The notes under the pieces: generated by a model
Told to the model about the DNA's origin: nothing
Seen by the model: only the letters and a program-made list of their open reading frames with translations
Database searches by the model: none
Shown here: positions 1-12,414 of the stretch, piece after piece
How positions within the stretch are numbered: position 1 is the first letter of the stretch
Layout: each line of letters opens with the position of its first letter
Program-made: the position numbers and the translations under genes
Source: Avena insularis
Lineage: Eukaryota > Streptophyta > Magnoliopsida > Poales > Poaceae
Length of the DNA stretch: 64,000 nt
Assembly (NCBI GenBank): GCA_023614405.1
Contig: CM042685.1
Coordinates: 90,510,684-90,574,683 of the forward strand
Reading direction: 5' to 3'

Positions 1-331
1 CTATTCCCGTGGCCAGACTATGAAGAATACTATCAATAGGATGGGCCGCATGAAGGTTACGACAACTATTATCATATCCCATCGTCAACATTGCCTGTGA
101 CCATGAAGATGGAGCCTCTCCTATGCTATAGTTATTATTATGTTATTCTGCTGCTATGATTGTATTAAGACTGGATCATGTGATCCTTTAATTGTTGTAA
201 GACCTTATGTATGGTTTGTAATGGATGATGTACTGTGATATCCAATCTGTTATGTCTCGAAAAAATTGTAATCCTGGGTTTCCGATGTATGGCATAACAG
301 GCATCTGGGATTAAAAATCCGGTTTTTGACA
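1..331 (+). repeat. End of the 5' LTR of element A (truncated by window edge)
   Basis: Bases 1-180 match 14627-14803, and bases 175-320 match 20018-20158. These are the two separated pieces of the 3' LTR end of the same element. The stretch ends in TTGACA just before the primer-binding site at 335. Together the matches show that B (14804-20017) was inserted into the 3' LTR. Confidence 0.9.
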
Positions 332-334
332 AGT

Positions 335-346
335 TGGTATCAGAGC
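335..346 (+). other. Primer-binding site (tRNA-Met type) of element A
   Basis: TGGTATCAGAGC lies three bases after the LTR end. It is complementary to the 3' end of initiator tRNA-Met, the usual primer of chromoviruses. The following ~215 bases, up to the first ATG at 563, are untranslated leader with no other feature that I recognise. Confidence 0.9.
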
Positions 347-562
347 ACATCCTAATCATAGGAGACCCTAGTTTAGAATGGACGTTGAATCAAAAACTTA
401 GTTTCAAAACCAAGGAAGTGAGTATTTATGAAAACTTATTCTCATTCTTATCACTTAGACTCTTTCATGAAAATTCATGTTCCTCATAAAATTCTTGCAA
501 ACTTACATAAAATTTGACACACTTGATCACTCTACTAACTTACTCATCCTATATTCTTATAG

Positions 563-1289
563 ATGGACGTGAAGTATAGAAAGTTCTATCAGTTGGGGAA
601 TGGAGGGGACCTCATCTTTGAACGATCAGGAAGGAGAAGAACTGCAAATGTCTGATTGTTGCAAGTCTCCGAGGAAATATTGAAGCCCCCACCTAAGAGG
701 GAATTTAGTTCACCATCAGAGAGAACAACTGGCTAGATGGACATGGCAGGGCCATGTAGGAAGCTCTTGCCCGTCTATGTGGGAAGAGTATCAATCTGAT
801 CAAGGGTAACCGCTTTGATTTCTGCCCAAGGCGTGATGTTATGGGACAACCACTAGAGGCAACATATCACCCTGAGCTGAAGAACCAAGTGGACCCCCTT
901 AGCTTCATGATGTATGACAAGCAGAAGGAGTTAGACAATGTTCGCTCCTACGCCAACCACAACTATGCCATCACTTCCAGAAGGATCAGACCATTGCCAT
1001 GCTAGTGAAGGATCACCGATCTCGTCACCGTCAGCTTGACAAGAAGGAGCACATCATTGCCCGTCTTCGCCACATGATCACCGACTTGGAGGAGACCGTT
1101 CATGAGAGGGACATGCAGCTTGAGGAGAGGGAGAATGAAGGGGAAGACATTCGTGGAGAGCCCTATTCCTACCTTAGCGATGATGATGACTTTCTGGAGG
1201 ATCAGGCCATCGACTTCTTCACCTATGAGGATGACTTCGCCTTCATTGATGATGATGAGGATGATGAGGACACCAAATCCGAGGAGTAG
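563..1289 (+). pseudogene. Acidic, coiled-coil pre-gag ORF (broken)
   Basis: An ATG at 563 opens a reading frame beginning MDVKYRKFYQLGN that stops after about 26 codons. A second frame at 999-1289 encodes 96 residues. It starts with a charged, heptad-like stretch (DKKEHIIARLRHMITDLEE) and ends in a strongly acidic tail rich in Asp and Glu (DDDDFLEDQ, then DDDEDDEDTKSEE). The two pieces are in different frames, so this is probably one ORF with at least one stop and one frameshift. It lies between the primer site and gag, where some plant gypsy elements carry an extra ORF. I do not recognise a named domain. A coiled-coil acidic protein encoded with gag is inference only. Confidence 0.5.
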
Positions 1290-1509
1290 TAGCACTTGAG
1301 CACTAGCGTTAGTGAGTTGTATCTGGTCCCACTGTATCGTAGTTTCCCAGAATGGTTCTTAAAACCATCTGTTTTTCCTTGTTGTGGTGTGTGTTTGTAT
1401 CGTGTTCTATGAATGAATGAATGAAAAGCGAGTTGCTAGCAAAATCTGAGTCAAACATTGAAAAGCTTTAAAAAAAAACCCCGAACCTTAGAAATTTCCC
1501 TCTTCTCTC

Positions 1510-2690
1510 ATGATCTATCTCAATCTTCAGATGCCTCGCGTAGGAAGCACTTCATCCCCGGACCCAATGTTGCAAATGTTGGTTTTTGACCGCGAAGCTG
1601 AAAGAGCCGAACTTCAAGCCAACTTAGCCACCCTACAGCACATAGCTCAAATGGCCAACAACAACAACCAAGGCCATGGAAATCAGGACAACCATGGATC
1701 CAAACTCAAGGATTTCCAGAACACCAATCCACCTATCTTCACTAAGTCTAAAGAGCCCCTAGAAGGAGATGACTGGCTGTAAACCATGGAGAACAACCTA
1801 GAAGTAGCCGGAGTGGAAGCCAACAACAAGGTACTATTTTCCACCCACTATATGGGCGGAGATGCAAGAGCATGGTGGAACAGCGTTCGTGCCATGAATG
1901 GAGGACAGAGGATGACTTGGGATGAATTCAAAGTCAAGTTTAGCAGAACCCATGTGCCACCGGGTTTGATCAAGAGGATGAGAGATGAATTCAGAGAACT
2001 GAAGCAAGGGAAGATTACAGTAGTTGAGTACCGTGACAAAAAAATTCATTGGCTAGGTATGCACTAGATGAGATTGACACTGAAGCAAAGAATACGGAGA
2101 GGTTCCTAAATGGTCTGCATGATGAGATGCAGACAGTGTTATCAATATCTCATTTGCTGATATTTAAGCCTTAGTGGATTCTGCCATTCATATGGAAGGC
2201 AAGATCAACCAAGCCAATGAGAACCGCAAGCATAGAATTAAGCATCAACCATGAACCCACCATAACCCAAAGTATCGCCCCAACCCATCTCCAGGATTTT
2301 CCCCAAGAACCAGTAGACCCCCGATGAACCGTCCGACCTATCCCAACCGTGGAGGAGGAAACCCAAGGCCCGGAGGAAATCACAAAAACCCCGGCAACCC
2401 CAGCAATTTCAATCATCCCCTGCGCAAGTTCAACAGCAACAATGTCGCCACCAACACCAATACTGCCCGAAGGACTAGAAGCAATGTTGTGCCTGTTGTA
2501 GCAAAGGACAAGTCTCAGGTGACTTGTTATGAATGTGGAACCAAGGGTCACTATTCCAATGACTGCCCCAAAAAGATTGCCGCAGCCCCCAATGCAAATG
2601 CCCCAGCTCAGCAGCAGCGTCGTGTTCAGCCTGGAAGAAGGTTTGCCCCAGGGAATTCGCTCAACCACAACAGCCGTCTCTTTCTCATGC
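1510..2690 (+). pseudogene. gag: Gag of element A: capsid region plus CCHC zinc knuckle (broken)
   Basis: Gag forms the virus-like particle and packages the RNA. Two in-frame pieces (1510-1782 and 1786-2067) are separated by a TAA at 1780. The second has the retrotransposon-gag core (ARAWWNSV, TWDEFKVKF, RDEFRELKQG). A run of seven A at 2038-2044 marks a frameshift: after it the gag text (ARYALDEIDTEAKN) continues in another frame. The last part, from 2324, is rich in Asn, Pro, Gly and Arg and holds a perfect CX2CX4HX4C knuckle (CYECGTKGHYSNDC, 2524-2565) that binds nucleic acid. The knuckle piece is in frame with protease. The defects look like decay of a once complete gag-pol ORF. Confidence 0.85.
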
Positions 2691-2699
2691 ATGCTGAAG

Positions 2700-3286
2700 A
2701 AGCCAAAGAAGCGCCAGATGTCGTGCTGGCTATGTTTTATGTTAACTCAGTACTTGCAAGAGTGTTGTTTGATTTTGGAACATCGCACTCGTTTGTTCTC
2801 GAAGAATTTGTATGCACTAGTAAGATTCAACCAACCAAATTGAAGCATGTTATGATAGTTCAAATACCTGGTTCGACCACCAAAGCTAGACAAATTTGCA
2901 AGGCCGTACCTATCCGAATCCATGGCATATATTTTTATGCTAATCTAATAGTACTTGGAACTAAAGGTTTGGAAGTAGTACTAGGAATGGATTGGATGTC
3001 AAAACATAAAGGATTAATAGACTGTGCCAAGAAAGCCATAACCATGACCAGTACAGCCGGAATATTAGTAGGGCATGTATCTGAAACCTTGCCCCGTCAA
3101 TTCAAGTGCAACAAGAGTCTAGCCCAACCAACCATTGACCAACTCAGAGTAGTCTATGGATACCCCGATGTATTTTCAGATGTTTTGCCCGGTATGCCCC
3201 CAGATCGGGATATCGAGTTTATCATTGAACTAATCCCTGGAACCGGACCCATAGCCCAGAGACCATATAGTATGAACCCATCTTAA
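2700..3286 (+). pseudogene. Aspartic protease region of element A, active-site triad altered
   Basis: The retropepsin domain cuts the gag-pol polyprotein. It is recognised by its position after the zinc knuckle, the active-site region VLFDFGTSHSF (Asp codon at 2771) and the later LGMDWMSKHKGLIDC motif common in plant gypsy proteases. The normal D-S/T-G triad reads D-F-G here, so the catalytic loop is damaged. The frame continues from gag and runs to a TAA at 3284, six codons upstream of the RT entry region, without a frameshift. Active protease is therefore not expected. Confidence 0.85.
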
Positions 3287-3289
3287 CTA

Positions 3290-4480
3290 GTGGAGCGGAA
3301 GAAGGAATTGGATGCTATGCTGGAGATAGGATTGATCCAACCAAGTGCGTCGCCATGGAGATCACCTGTCTTGTTTGTGGACAAGAAAGATGGAGGTAAC
3401 CGTTTGTGTACGGATTATCGGAAGCTGAATGATGTCACTATCAATAACAAGTACCCATTGCCAAAGATAGAAGATATGTTTGACCAGTTGACTGGTGCAA
3501 AAGTGTCTTCTAAGATTGATCTTAGAACTGGCTACAATCGAATCAAGATTCGCGCAGAGGATATCCTGAAGAGTTCCTTTAGCACTGGATATGGATTGTA
3601 TGAGTACACTGTCGTGTCTTTTTGATTAACCAATGCCCCCGCTTATTTCATGAACCTCATGAATAAGATTTTTATGGACTTCCTGGACAAGTTTTTCGTT
3701 GTTTTCATCGATGACATTCTGATCTATTCCAAATCAGAAGAAGAACATGAGCTACACCTGAGGACCATCCTTGGAACCGTTAGGGAGCATCAGTTGTATG
3801 CCAAGTTTAGCAAATGTGAATTCTGGTTACATGAAGTAGGATTCCTTGGACATATCGTATCAGCTAGAGGAATTTCCATTGACCCTGCAAAGGTGAAGGA
3901 TGTTGAAGATTGGCAAGCCCCAACCACTCAAACCCAAGTTCGTGCATTTCTCGGATTAGCGGGATATTACCGCAAGTTCGTAGAAGGATTCTCGAGTATC
4001 GCCAGACCCATGACCCAATTGTTGAAGAAGGATAATAAGTTTGAATGGACGGATAAATGTGAAGCGAGTTTTCAAGAACTCAAGAGGAGATTGATTTCAG
4101 CCCCAATCTTGATCATGCCAGATATCACGAAGCCTTTTGATGTGTACAGTGACGCATGCAAGATCGGTCTCAGATGTGTGCTAATGCAAGAAGGAAAAGT
4201 TATATCTTATCTATCCTGACGACTGAAGCAACATGAACAAAATTATCCTACCCATGACCTTGAACTAGGAGCTGTAGTTATAGCCCTGAAGACATGGCGG
4301 CATTACCTTATGGGAAACCGTTGTGAGATTTATTCGAATCACAAGAGCCTGAAGTATATATTCACTCAGAAGGAGCTGAATATGAGGTAGAGGAGATGGA
4401 TAGAGCTAATCAAGGACTATGATCTAGACATTCACTATCACCCCGGTAAAGCCAATGTGGTAGCTGATGCCCTTAGCAGA
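3290..4480 (+). pseudogene. Reverse transcriptase and RNase H of element A (broken)
   Basis: RT copies the element RNA into DNA and RNase H removes the RNA. RT motifs appear in order: [18 protein letters not shown], the LCTDYRKLN block, [13 protein letters not shown], and the catalytic [10 protein letters not shown] (Asp pair at about 3707-3715), followed by [16 protein letters not shown]. RNase H begins near 4140 ([11 protein letters not shown]) and ends at HYHPGKANVVADALSR. The reading frame is unchanged from gag's zinc knuckle, but it is cut by stops at 3284, 3623, 4217 and about 4388. The RNase H TDHKSL motif reads SNHKSL: the catalytic Asp is Asn (codon 4337-4339). RT sequence and chromodomain together place the element in the Tekay/Del group. 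Confidence 0.93.
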
Positions 4481-4565
4481 TTGATGTGCTGCTTGAACTC
4501 TATGATTCTGAAGGAGCAACCAAGTTTGCACAACGAGATGGAAGATTTTAGAATGGAATTAGTAA

Positions 4566-5990
4566 GTGAAGGATTTTTGTCTTGCAAAACGAAATGCTTG
4601 TATCGATGGAATCAAACGTCGTATTGGTACAGGCAAGGTACCCAGATTCACCAAAGATGAAGGAGTTTTGTGGTACAAAGGACGTATCTGTGTGCCAGCA
4701 GAGTTAGAGTTGAAGCAAGCTATTTTGAAGGAAGCCCATGATACCCTTTTTTGTATCCACCCTGGAGGAACGAAGATGTATCAAGATTTTAAGGAGCAAT
4801 TTTGGAGGCATAAGATGAAGAGAGAAATCGGAAGCTACATCGCCAAATGTGATATTTGTCAAGGAGTTAAGGCGGGACATTAGAGACCCGCAGGACTGTT
4901 GCAACCATTACAGATTCTAGAATGGAAATGGGATTCAGTTGGAATGGACTTTATCACCGGATTGCCTACATCTAGTAGGAGAAATGACTCTATTTGGGTC
5001 ATAGTTGATAGACTGTCCAAAATCGCCCATTTCTTACCAGTCAAGACCACTTATCAGAGTTCGAAGCTAGCGGAGTTGTACATCGCTAGAATTGTCAGTT
5101 TGCACGGAGTCCCCAAGAACATTGTGTTGGATTGAGGAACTCAGTTTACCTCGAGATTTTGGAAGAAATTCCAAGAAGGATTGGGAACCCGACTGGATTT
5201 CAGCACAACGTATCACCCTCAGACCGATGGACGAATGGAGCGAGTAAATCAAATACTCGAAGATATGTTGAGAGCCTGTGTGCTAGAGTATGGATCTAAA
5301 TGGGAATACTGTCTTCCTTTCGTGGAATATTCTTACAACAATAGTTATAAATCTAGTTTGCAAATGGCCCCATTTGAATTCATGTATGGAAGGAACTGTC
5401 GTACCCCTTTGAATTGGTTGGAAGTAGGAGAGAGTCATATTTTCGGACCCGACATCCTACGAGAAGCAGAAGAGAAATTTCACAAGATCTGTGAGCACCT
5501 TAAGACCGCCCAATCCAGATAGAAGAGTTATGCCAACAAGAGACGTCGAGACCTCGCTTTCAATATCGGAGATTTTTTGTACCTCAAAGTGTCGCCTTTG
5601 AAAGGAATGCAACGTTTTCGGCTCAAAGGAAAGTTAGCCCCCATATATATCGGACCCTTCAAGATTCTGAATCGTTGAGGAGAAGTATCGTATCAACTGG
5701 AACTGCCAGAGGAGATGTCAGCCATGCATAATGTGTTCCATATATCGTTACTTCGCAAATCCCTAGAAGTCCCGGAGAAGACTTCAAGAACATTGATCAC
5801 CGAACCATAGAGATCAACGATGACCTAACATATCCCGAAGTACCCATCCATATCTTGGAGGAATCTTTCAGAACCACCAGGACCCGAAGCATCAAGTTTC
5901 TCAAGATCAAGTGGAGCAACCATACTGGAGAAGAAGCTACTTGGGAATGAGAAGATTACATCAAGACGGAGTTTTCCAATCTCTTTAAAT
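4566..5990 (+). pseudogene. Integrase with C-terminal chromodomain, element A (broken)
   Basis: Integrase inserts the DNA copy. The chromodomain is thought to guide chromoviruses to particular chromatin. The N-terminal HHCC zinc module is at 4720-4870 (HDTLFCIHPGG, then CDICQ), the catalytic core at 4899-5522 (GMDF; GTQFTSRFW; HPQTDGRMERVNQ carrying the Glu), and the GPF-type C-terminal region near 5560-5750 (GKLAPIYIGPFKILNR). Downstream, 5818-5990 reads as a chromodomain (ILEESF, KIKWSNHTGEEATWE). The frame has shifted relative to RT, and stops lie at about 4881, 5133 (in the Asp-Arg-Gly block), 5521 and 5947. The first Asp and the Glu of the D-D-E triad remain; the second sits right beside the stop. 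Confidence 0.9.
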
Positions 5991-6016
5991 CCTATTTTTT
6001 CTTTTTCTTCATTCTC

Positions 6017-6054
6017 AAATCTTGGTACGAGATTTTGTTTAAGGAGGGAAGGTT
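6017..6054 (+). other. Pre-PPT hairpin and polypurine tract of element A
   Basis: AAATCTTG (6017-6024), loop GTA, CGAGATTT (6028-6035) forms an 8-bp stem with one T.G pair. It is followed 19 bases later by the LTR. The polypurine tract AAGGAGGGAAGG (6041-6052) primes plus-strand DNA synthesis next to the LTR start TGTAACATCCC at 6055. The same hairpin and spacing occur at 15650-15668 and 45127-45145. Confidence 0.8.
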
Positions 6055-9000
6055 TGTAACATCCCAAAAATATTGATCATGATTATCAATTTCCAATCAC
6101 CAAAATTAGGGTTAACAAAAACTTTTGTTAATTAAATCATATGAATGCATGTGTGTATGTGATGATTGTATGAATGCATGAATGGAATTGTGTGATTGAT
6201 GTGATTAGCAAGGAATGGTTTAAAGATGAAACAACATCATCTAAATCAAATCCAAGCAGAAACAAATGAAGAGAAATTCAAAAACAAACAAAATGAGTTA
6301 ATGGTTATTTTTGCCAATCTTGCTCACTAGGCCACTTTGAGTGTTTCTAGTCCAAGATTTCAAACAGGAACAATCCTAAATCTGTTCACCCCTTATTAGA
6401 CCAAGTAAAAGTGAATCAAATCCCACCTTTCAAACTTTTAGAAACATTTGGCAACTTGATTCAAATGACAATTCAAAATTGAATCTTTAACATATGTCAA
6501 GATCACCATTTCTCAAAACCCAACCAAACCAGTGCACCTTGACCATTCCAAATAACTAGAGACTACCTAGTATGTGACTAGTACACCACCAATTTTCATT
6601 CAAAAATTCAAATTCAAATCTCTTTCGGCCATTTCATCAAACACCTTGCAAACAGAAATTAAACAAACATCAAACACTATAGTGAGCAGTGTTTTTGGCC
6701 AACCTTATCCTCTCTCTAGATCACAGCATGCTCTTAGTAGATCATCTAGCCCATTTATCAAGTTTTAGCTCACTGTGAGCTTGCCATTGCAATCAATGGT
6801 GAGCATTCCGAGCCTCACCTTGCCACCCCAGTGTCGACAACAAGCTAGGAGAAGCCCTAGCCTCGCCAAACTTGTCTGGGACATTGACCACCATCCACCG
6901 CCACCCCCTGTCCAGCGCCAACGCACAACCAGCCTTTGGACCACTCTAGAACCGTCGCGCCCTATGCCTCTGTGCCATGCCGAGAGCGCTAGAGCGCCGC
7001 ACTCGACACGCAACCATAGACCACGCGCCGCCCTTACCACTTGCGTGCTTCATCACCACCGCCCCAGGAACCGCCCGGACATGCCTGTTCGTCGCCGCGC
7101 GACCAGGAGAGCCCGTGCGCCATTAAAATGTCCGTCAGTTCCACCTAGAGCACCACAACATTCCGACCATCTCGCACCGCCCCACGCCTCGTGACCATGC
7201 CGTTGAGCTTCGCCTGGGAGCACAACACCGGCCCCTACCATCGTCCATGCCATTACCCCATTGTGACAATGACCACGATGAGCTTTACCTGCGCCCTTCG
7301 ATCCCCTCTTGGCACTATAAATAGAGGCCACCCCTTTCGATTTATTCAAACCAACACACTCGCCACTCTCTCAGAACCATCCCACCTCATCCCCGGAGCA
7401 AGGCGAGCAAGTCGCCGGAATTTTGCCGAAGTCTGCGACGGAGGAGGAGAAGAGGAGCCAGCGATTGGAGCCGCCCCAGGAGAAGTCACCGGTACCAGGA
7501 GGTTGGCCGTTGTCGACTTCGTCGTTCGCCCCCATCGCCAACCCTCGCCTGAGCCCCGGTGAGCCCCTGTAGACCCCCACTAGCCGCGCTAGGTTTCTGT
7601 CTCACCGGCGTTGCCCGACGGAGACGATAAGTCACAGCCGTTTGATTAGAAGTTGATCATCTGGTTTAGATTGCCCCGTACCGCTTCGCACCCCTGTCTC
7701 ACTGACTTGTGGGGACATCCACTTAAACTCACCCGCGCATGCTGTGCGCCGTGGGCCGGCCCAGTTACACTCCCGCGCAACCCATTAGTTTGAATTTTTG
7801 TTTTTCCATTTAGTTTCAAACTTAGTTTTGTGCCTAGATTCAAAAATCAACCCAGGTCGATTCACTGAACCAAATTGCATGAAACCAATTTTGTTAGAAA
7901 GGTACTGGAATTCTTAATCCAAGACCGTTGGATTCAAACCATTTAGATTTGTAGATCACCTATAGTAAAAATAACAAGGCGGAAGCTTTTCTGCATTCAA
8001 TCATTTTTTCAAAACTCAACCACAAAAGCTTTTGAGTTGATTCCAACTCTCAAAAATCACATTTAAAAAGACCTTTCTGAATATATAAAAATATCTAGGT
8101 TTACTTGCAGAAATATTGAACAAGCAATAAAAGAATGCCCCATAGGCATTTCTGGTCACTTTATTTAATTAAAATAAAAAGGTTAAACCTTATTAAATTG
8201 TGACACCACTTTAAATCACATTCCCAAGTACTGAAATATGTGGTGATGACATGTCTCAACATGATCCCATGTTTTAGTTGGAGAATATTAAATCTTAAGT
8301 AGTTTTTCAATGAGTAGAAATTACTTTTCCAAAATAAAATAAATAAGACAAGTGCTTTGATGATTGTAATGTTTGTGATGATGCTAGATAATCTAGTGAA
8401 AACCTTGGGGTGATAAATAAAAGTATTTAAGTATTGTTTGGTGATTGTGTACGTCGTATTTATTTATAGATGCTAGTACCAACCAAGGATACGAGGAGGT
8501 AGGAGAATACTACCAGGAACAAGCCGAGGAGAACTTCAACCACTGCTCTGCACAAGGCAAGCTAATATTTGCAAGCTACCACTTGAATGTTACCTATGCA
8601 AGCTTACACTTGCCACTGTGAAAGTTAGATAACCTATGCAATGCATTAAGCATGCTTGGTTAGATAAATATAATTATACCCAATCCTAGTTTTATTTGCA
8701 AGATTAGTTATTTTAATTCTTTATCAAAGATTTCTTTTGGAGATTACTTAGTGACTTATAGATATTAGAAAGATATTTAAAGGTAGCATAAAGAGCATAA
8801 AACTTGGCCTAAGTTAGATAAATCTTGATGTCATACCGAGGCATGAGATTGAACTTAGATCACTTCACCATTGATTTTAACACCTCATTAGAGTTTACCC
8901 CCACTTATAGATGATAGTTCTAAGCATAAAACTTGATCACTTTAGATGGGAATACGTGATGAAAATAGTTATGAAAACCTTAGAACGATGATTCATTCTA

Positions 9001-9188
9001 CTAACATGTTTTGACATGTGTTCTTGAACACCAGATGATTTTGATGAAAATGTTGAGGCATGAGCCTTAGCCCTTTATAAAACTGATGGTTGTCTGGATG
9101 CGATACCATTCAAATTTTAACGTACAACCACAATACCCGAAATTTGGGTAGGGCTTGAATAGAAATTTATATACCTTAGTATGGATTC
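6055..9188 (+). repeat. 3' LTR of element A, first segment
   Basis: The segment begins TGTAACATCCCAAAAA after the polypurine tract and runs to the insertion site of D. It is matched in reverse orientation by F: 8200-8390 corresponds to about 23015-23175, and the start corresponds to 36983-36998. The section at 6770-7560 is GC-rich and carries several medium ORFs on both strands. They lie around the promoter and transcript start and resemble no protein I know, so I treat them as chance ORFs. The last five bases (GATTC, 9184-9188) are the target duplication of D. Confidence 0.9.
7315..7324 (+). promoter_or_regulatory. TATA box of the element A LTR promoter
   Basis: CTATAAATAG lies in a GC-rich stretch about 1.26 kb into the LTR, where the pol II promoter of a long plant LTR is expected. 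An equivalent TATA sequence occurs in the inverted copy F at 35751-35760 and in the LTR near the window end at 63723-63731. Confidence 0.65.
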
Positions 9189-10835
9189 TATTGTGTTCGC
9201 AGCATAGAAAACAAAAATTTTCCTACGATGGGAACTATGTACCAAGATCTATCTACTAGATACAAACAATGGGCGGATGTATATCCATATAGAACATACC
9301 CTTGAAGACCGACAAAGCTTAATGAGTTCGAATCGTGGTTGATGTATACGATCTCTTGCCGATGTCAAGATCGAGAGGAAGTCCTAGAGCCGCAAATTAG
9401 CAGCACATCCGTGCTCGCACACACGTTCGAGGCACCGAGCAACCTCCGCCTCCTCGCTGCAGCGATGCAGGGGAAGAATAACTCTTTCTTGCCGAATATC
9501 CACCGGGAACATGTATCTCGCTAGTCCGAGACCATGGGGGATAAATTCTAGAGGGGGAGAGAGATCCTTCACGAGGAGGTGTGAGTGAGAGAGGGAGGGG
9601 GGCTCCTTTTATAGGGAGAGGGGCACCCAAGGGGCCATGCGCCCAGCCATGGGGCTGCCCCCACCTCTTCCACATTTATGTGGGTGGACACTACACTCAC
9701 TAAAATGCCTTTCAATTCTCTCCACTCAAAAACCCACTCAAATTCCCATTAAATTTCCACCAAATTTAATGAAAACTCTCATTAAATAAAACTCATTTTA
9801 TTTATTCAGAATTTTGTCAATTACTTTAATGACAAACATTCACATATAACCCCTTGCTATTATTTCATTTCTCATGCAGAAACACTTCTGCAATTTCACC
9901 CGAAAACCCGTTTCGGTATCTAGTGAAATAAATTCCTGCGCTTGTTATTCTTTTCGGCATGAAACTTTTGCTCCAAATATATGTCAGAGTCTCTTAAGTG
10001 TGTCACCCTACGGTTCGTGAATAATGCGGACATGATCGATACCCCTCTCAGATCAATAATCAGAAGCGGGATCTGGAGACACATACTAACTCCCACACAT
10101 TCAACGATGACTTTCTTGTGATCGTCGGAACCTTTTATGCTAGTATCTTAATCCCTTTGTTTCGTGATATATTACATGTCCGAAATTCGCTCATCGGTAT
10201 CTCCATACCTAGTTTGATCTCGTTACTGACATGCACTCTTTTCTTGTTCCCGTGATATAACATTCTAGTGATCAAATCACTTGCTTGCAAGCTAATCAAT
10301 GTGATATCACCGAGAGGGCCCAGAGCATATCTATCCATCATGGGGATGAAAAAATTCCAATCTCGATCCATGGGCCTCAACATAACACTTTAGTAGTTCT
10401 AAACCCATCTTTATAATCACCCTGTTACGGTGTGACGTTTGATGTTATCAAGAAACTCTTCCGGTGTTAGTGATTGACATGATCTCATGGTCTAAGGATT
10501 AGGATCACTTCGTAAGTTGTTATAGCAATATAAACTCAATGGCTTTGATCGTAATGCTATACTTCGGATGAATGTTCATCACACCATTACACTAATGTTG
10601 TGAACTTGTTATTAACAACATCCAGTGTCCATGATCAGGAAACTTTGATCATCTTGTTAATCAATGAGCTAGTTTATAAGAGAGGCATAACTAGGAACTT
10701 CCTTTTGTTTATTGAACACACATGTATTAATGTTTCTGTATTAATACAATTATAGCATGTAAAATAAACATTTATCATAAACAAGGGATACGATAATAAC
10801 CACTTTATTATTGCCTCTCGGGCATATTCCCTTCA
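9189..10835 (-). repeat. 3' LTR of element D
   Basis: Collinear with 12415-14064; the stretch 10082-10140 versus 13309-13367 shows one difference. The right edge (CCCTTCA, 10835) is the conserved LTR start on the minus strand; the left edge has TA where TG/CA-type ends are expected. A TATA sequence (minus strand CTATAAAAGG) is intact at 9605-9614. Short ORFs here are repeated in the other LTR and are not genes. Confidence 0.92.
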
Positions 10836-12414
10836 GTATCCCACTTGGACACATAGTCCAAAGCGTGTATATTCAAATAATAATACCTTTGGACTTGCAC
10901 TGTGAAGTAGATCACCATCATCAAAATGATCATCATTCTTTCAAAATCCATTCTTTAGTAATATTTTAGTGTAGTAAACACTTTACATACATCTTCTATT
11001 CAACCTTATCATGACGACTTTCATGATCAACCTACTGTGCTTATAAAGGCGAATCGTGAGTATAACATTACTTTCCAAAATCTTTTTGGATGGTTAGGAT
11101 GTCTAGCATCTCCAACCTTCGCAAATTCTCATCCAATATGAGAACATATATTATACTCTATCATATTACAACCAAAACATTGTTTCAGATAGCGTTATAT
11201 CTGTCACACATGATGGTTTCTGAAACAATTCTTTCAGCTCCTAGATAAACTTGATATTAAAACAGTCAAGAATCATGGAGGCAAACATGATACTTAAGAT
11301 ACTAACACTGGAATTGTTACTCTTGATTTAATACTAATTATTAAACTTCATGGAGTAAACAGAGTTAGCTGAAAGTTTGCAATTGGACTTTAAACTTTGA
11401 TTGACACTCGACACAATACGATACCAGTTCGTAAAGTATATATCCAGAATTCTATAGTTCTATTATCTCAATTACAACTAAGCATAAGGTGGTGAACGAA
11501 TGCCAATGACTACAATAAATTATGCAAATTCACTTTGATTTAATTTATGATAAATTGAGTTCTACTAATCCAAATTATAAATGAACTCCCACTAAAAAAC
11601 GTCATCCCTCGTGCCTTTTTGGTGATTACATGAAGCAAATCCACTACACCAAGTCCGATCATCACGTGAGTCGGTGTAGCTTCAAAGGCGAGCATCCATA
11701 TGGTCATCATATCAAAACATATGACTCATGCTTAACCTTTCGGTCCGTGTTCCGAGGCCATATGCATACACATGCTAGGCTCGCCAAGTAAGAACCTTAG
11801 TATTCACGTGTGTAACTGTCTTACACCCGAGATATGCTCATGGATTCAAGTACACCCGATCATCACGTGATGTCTTGAAGCGATAAAACATTGTCGGTGC
11901 ATACTTAAGGAAGAACACATTCTTATCTTGATATTTAAATGAGGGATCATCTTATTATGCTAATAAAACGCCAAACAAGCAATATAAGATTCAATAAAAC
12001 ATCACATGTTTATTGGTGAAATGATATGGTTCCCATATATGATCTCTATCATGTGCACCGTGGTATGATCACTCATACCTTTATGTGTAAGGCCAAGGTC
12101 TATGGAATTTACACGTTATGTATGTTGTAATAGTATCATCTTATACTTCTACTTACAACATCACCATATCATAACACTAGCCCAGCAACAATCTAAACTA
12201 GATGCCTCTAATTTATCCATTGCAAGTTTTACGTGGCTTAGGGCTTTCGAAGATAGAACCGTTCTTACCTACAAACATGAACCACAACGAGGATAAAAAA
12301 ATTATTGACAACTCATTGCAAATTAGATATTGACTATAGTAGGAGAGACACACACCCGCTATCCACCCGATATTGACTAGTATCATCTACACATAGATCC
12401 GGCTCTGATACCAC
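10836..12414 (-). other. Internal region of element D, non-coding
   Basis: On the minus strand it runs from the primer site TGGTATCAGAGCCGG (about 12399-12413) to a polypurine tract AAGTGGGA beside 10836. No ORF of note is seen. The whole region resembles 38293-40180 next to the LTR of composite E; for example 11271-11340 matches about 38728-38797. The similarity stops at the polypurine tract. This indicates a family of gag-pol-less elements with a conserved internal region. Confidence 0.85.

Noticed and set aside
335..346. Possible tRNA-Met gene
   Set aside because: Only the 12-base primer complement is present here and at the other primer sites; no cloverleaf.
2171..2692. 173-residue minus-strand ORF
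   Set aside because: Antisense shadow of gag and its zinc knuckle; no domain.
6765..7580. Several ORFs of 70-139 residues on both strands
   Set aside because: They lie in the GC-rich promoter/transcript-start region of the A LTR; no domain recognised.
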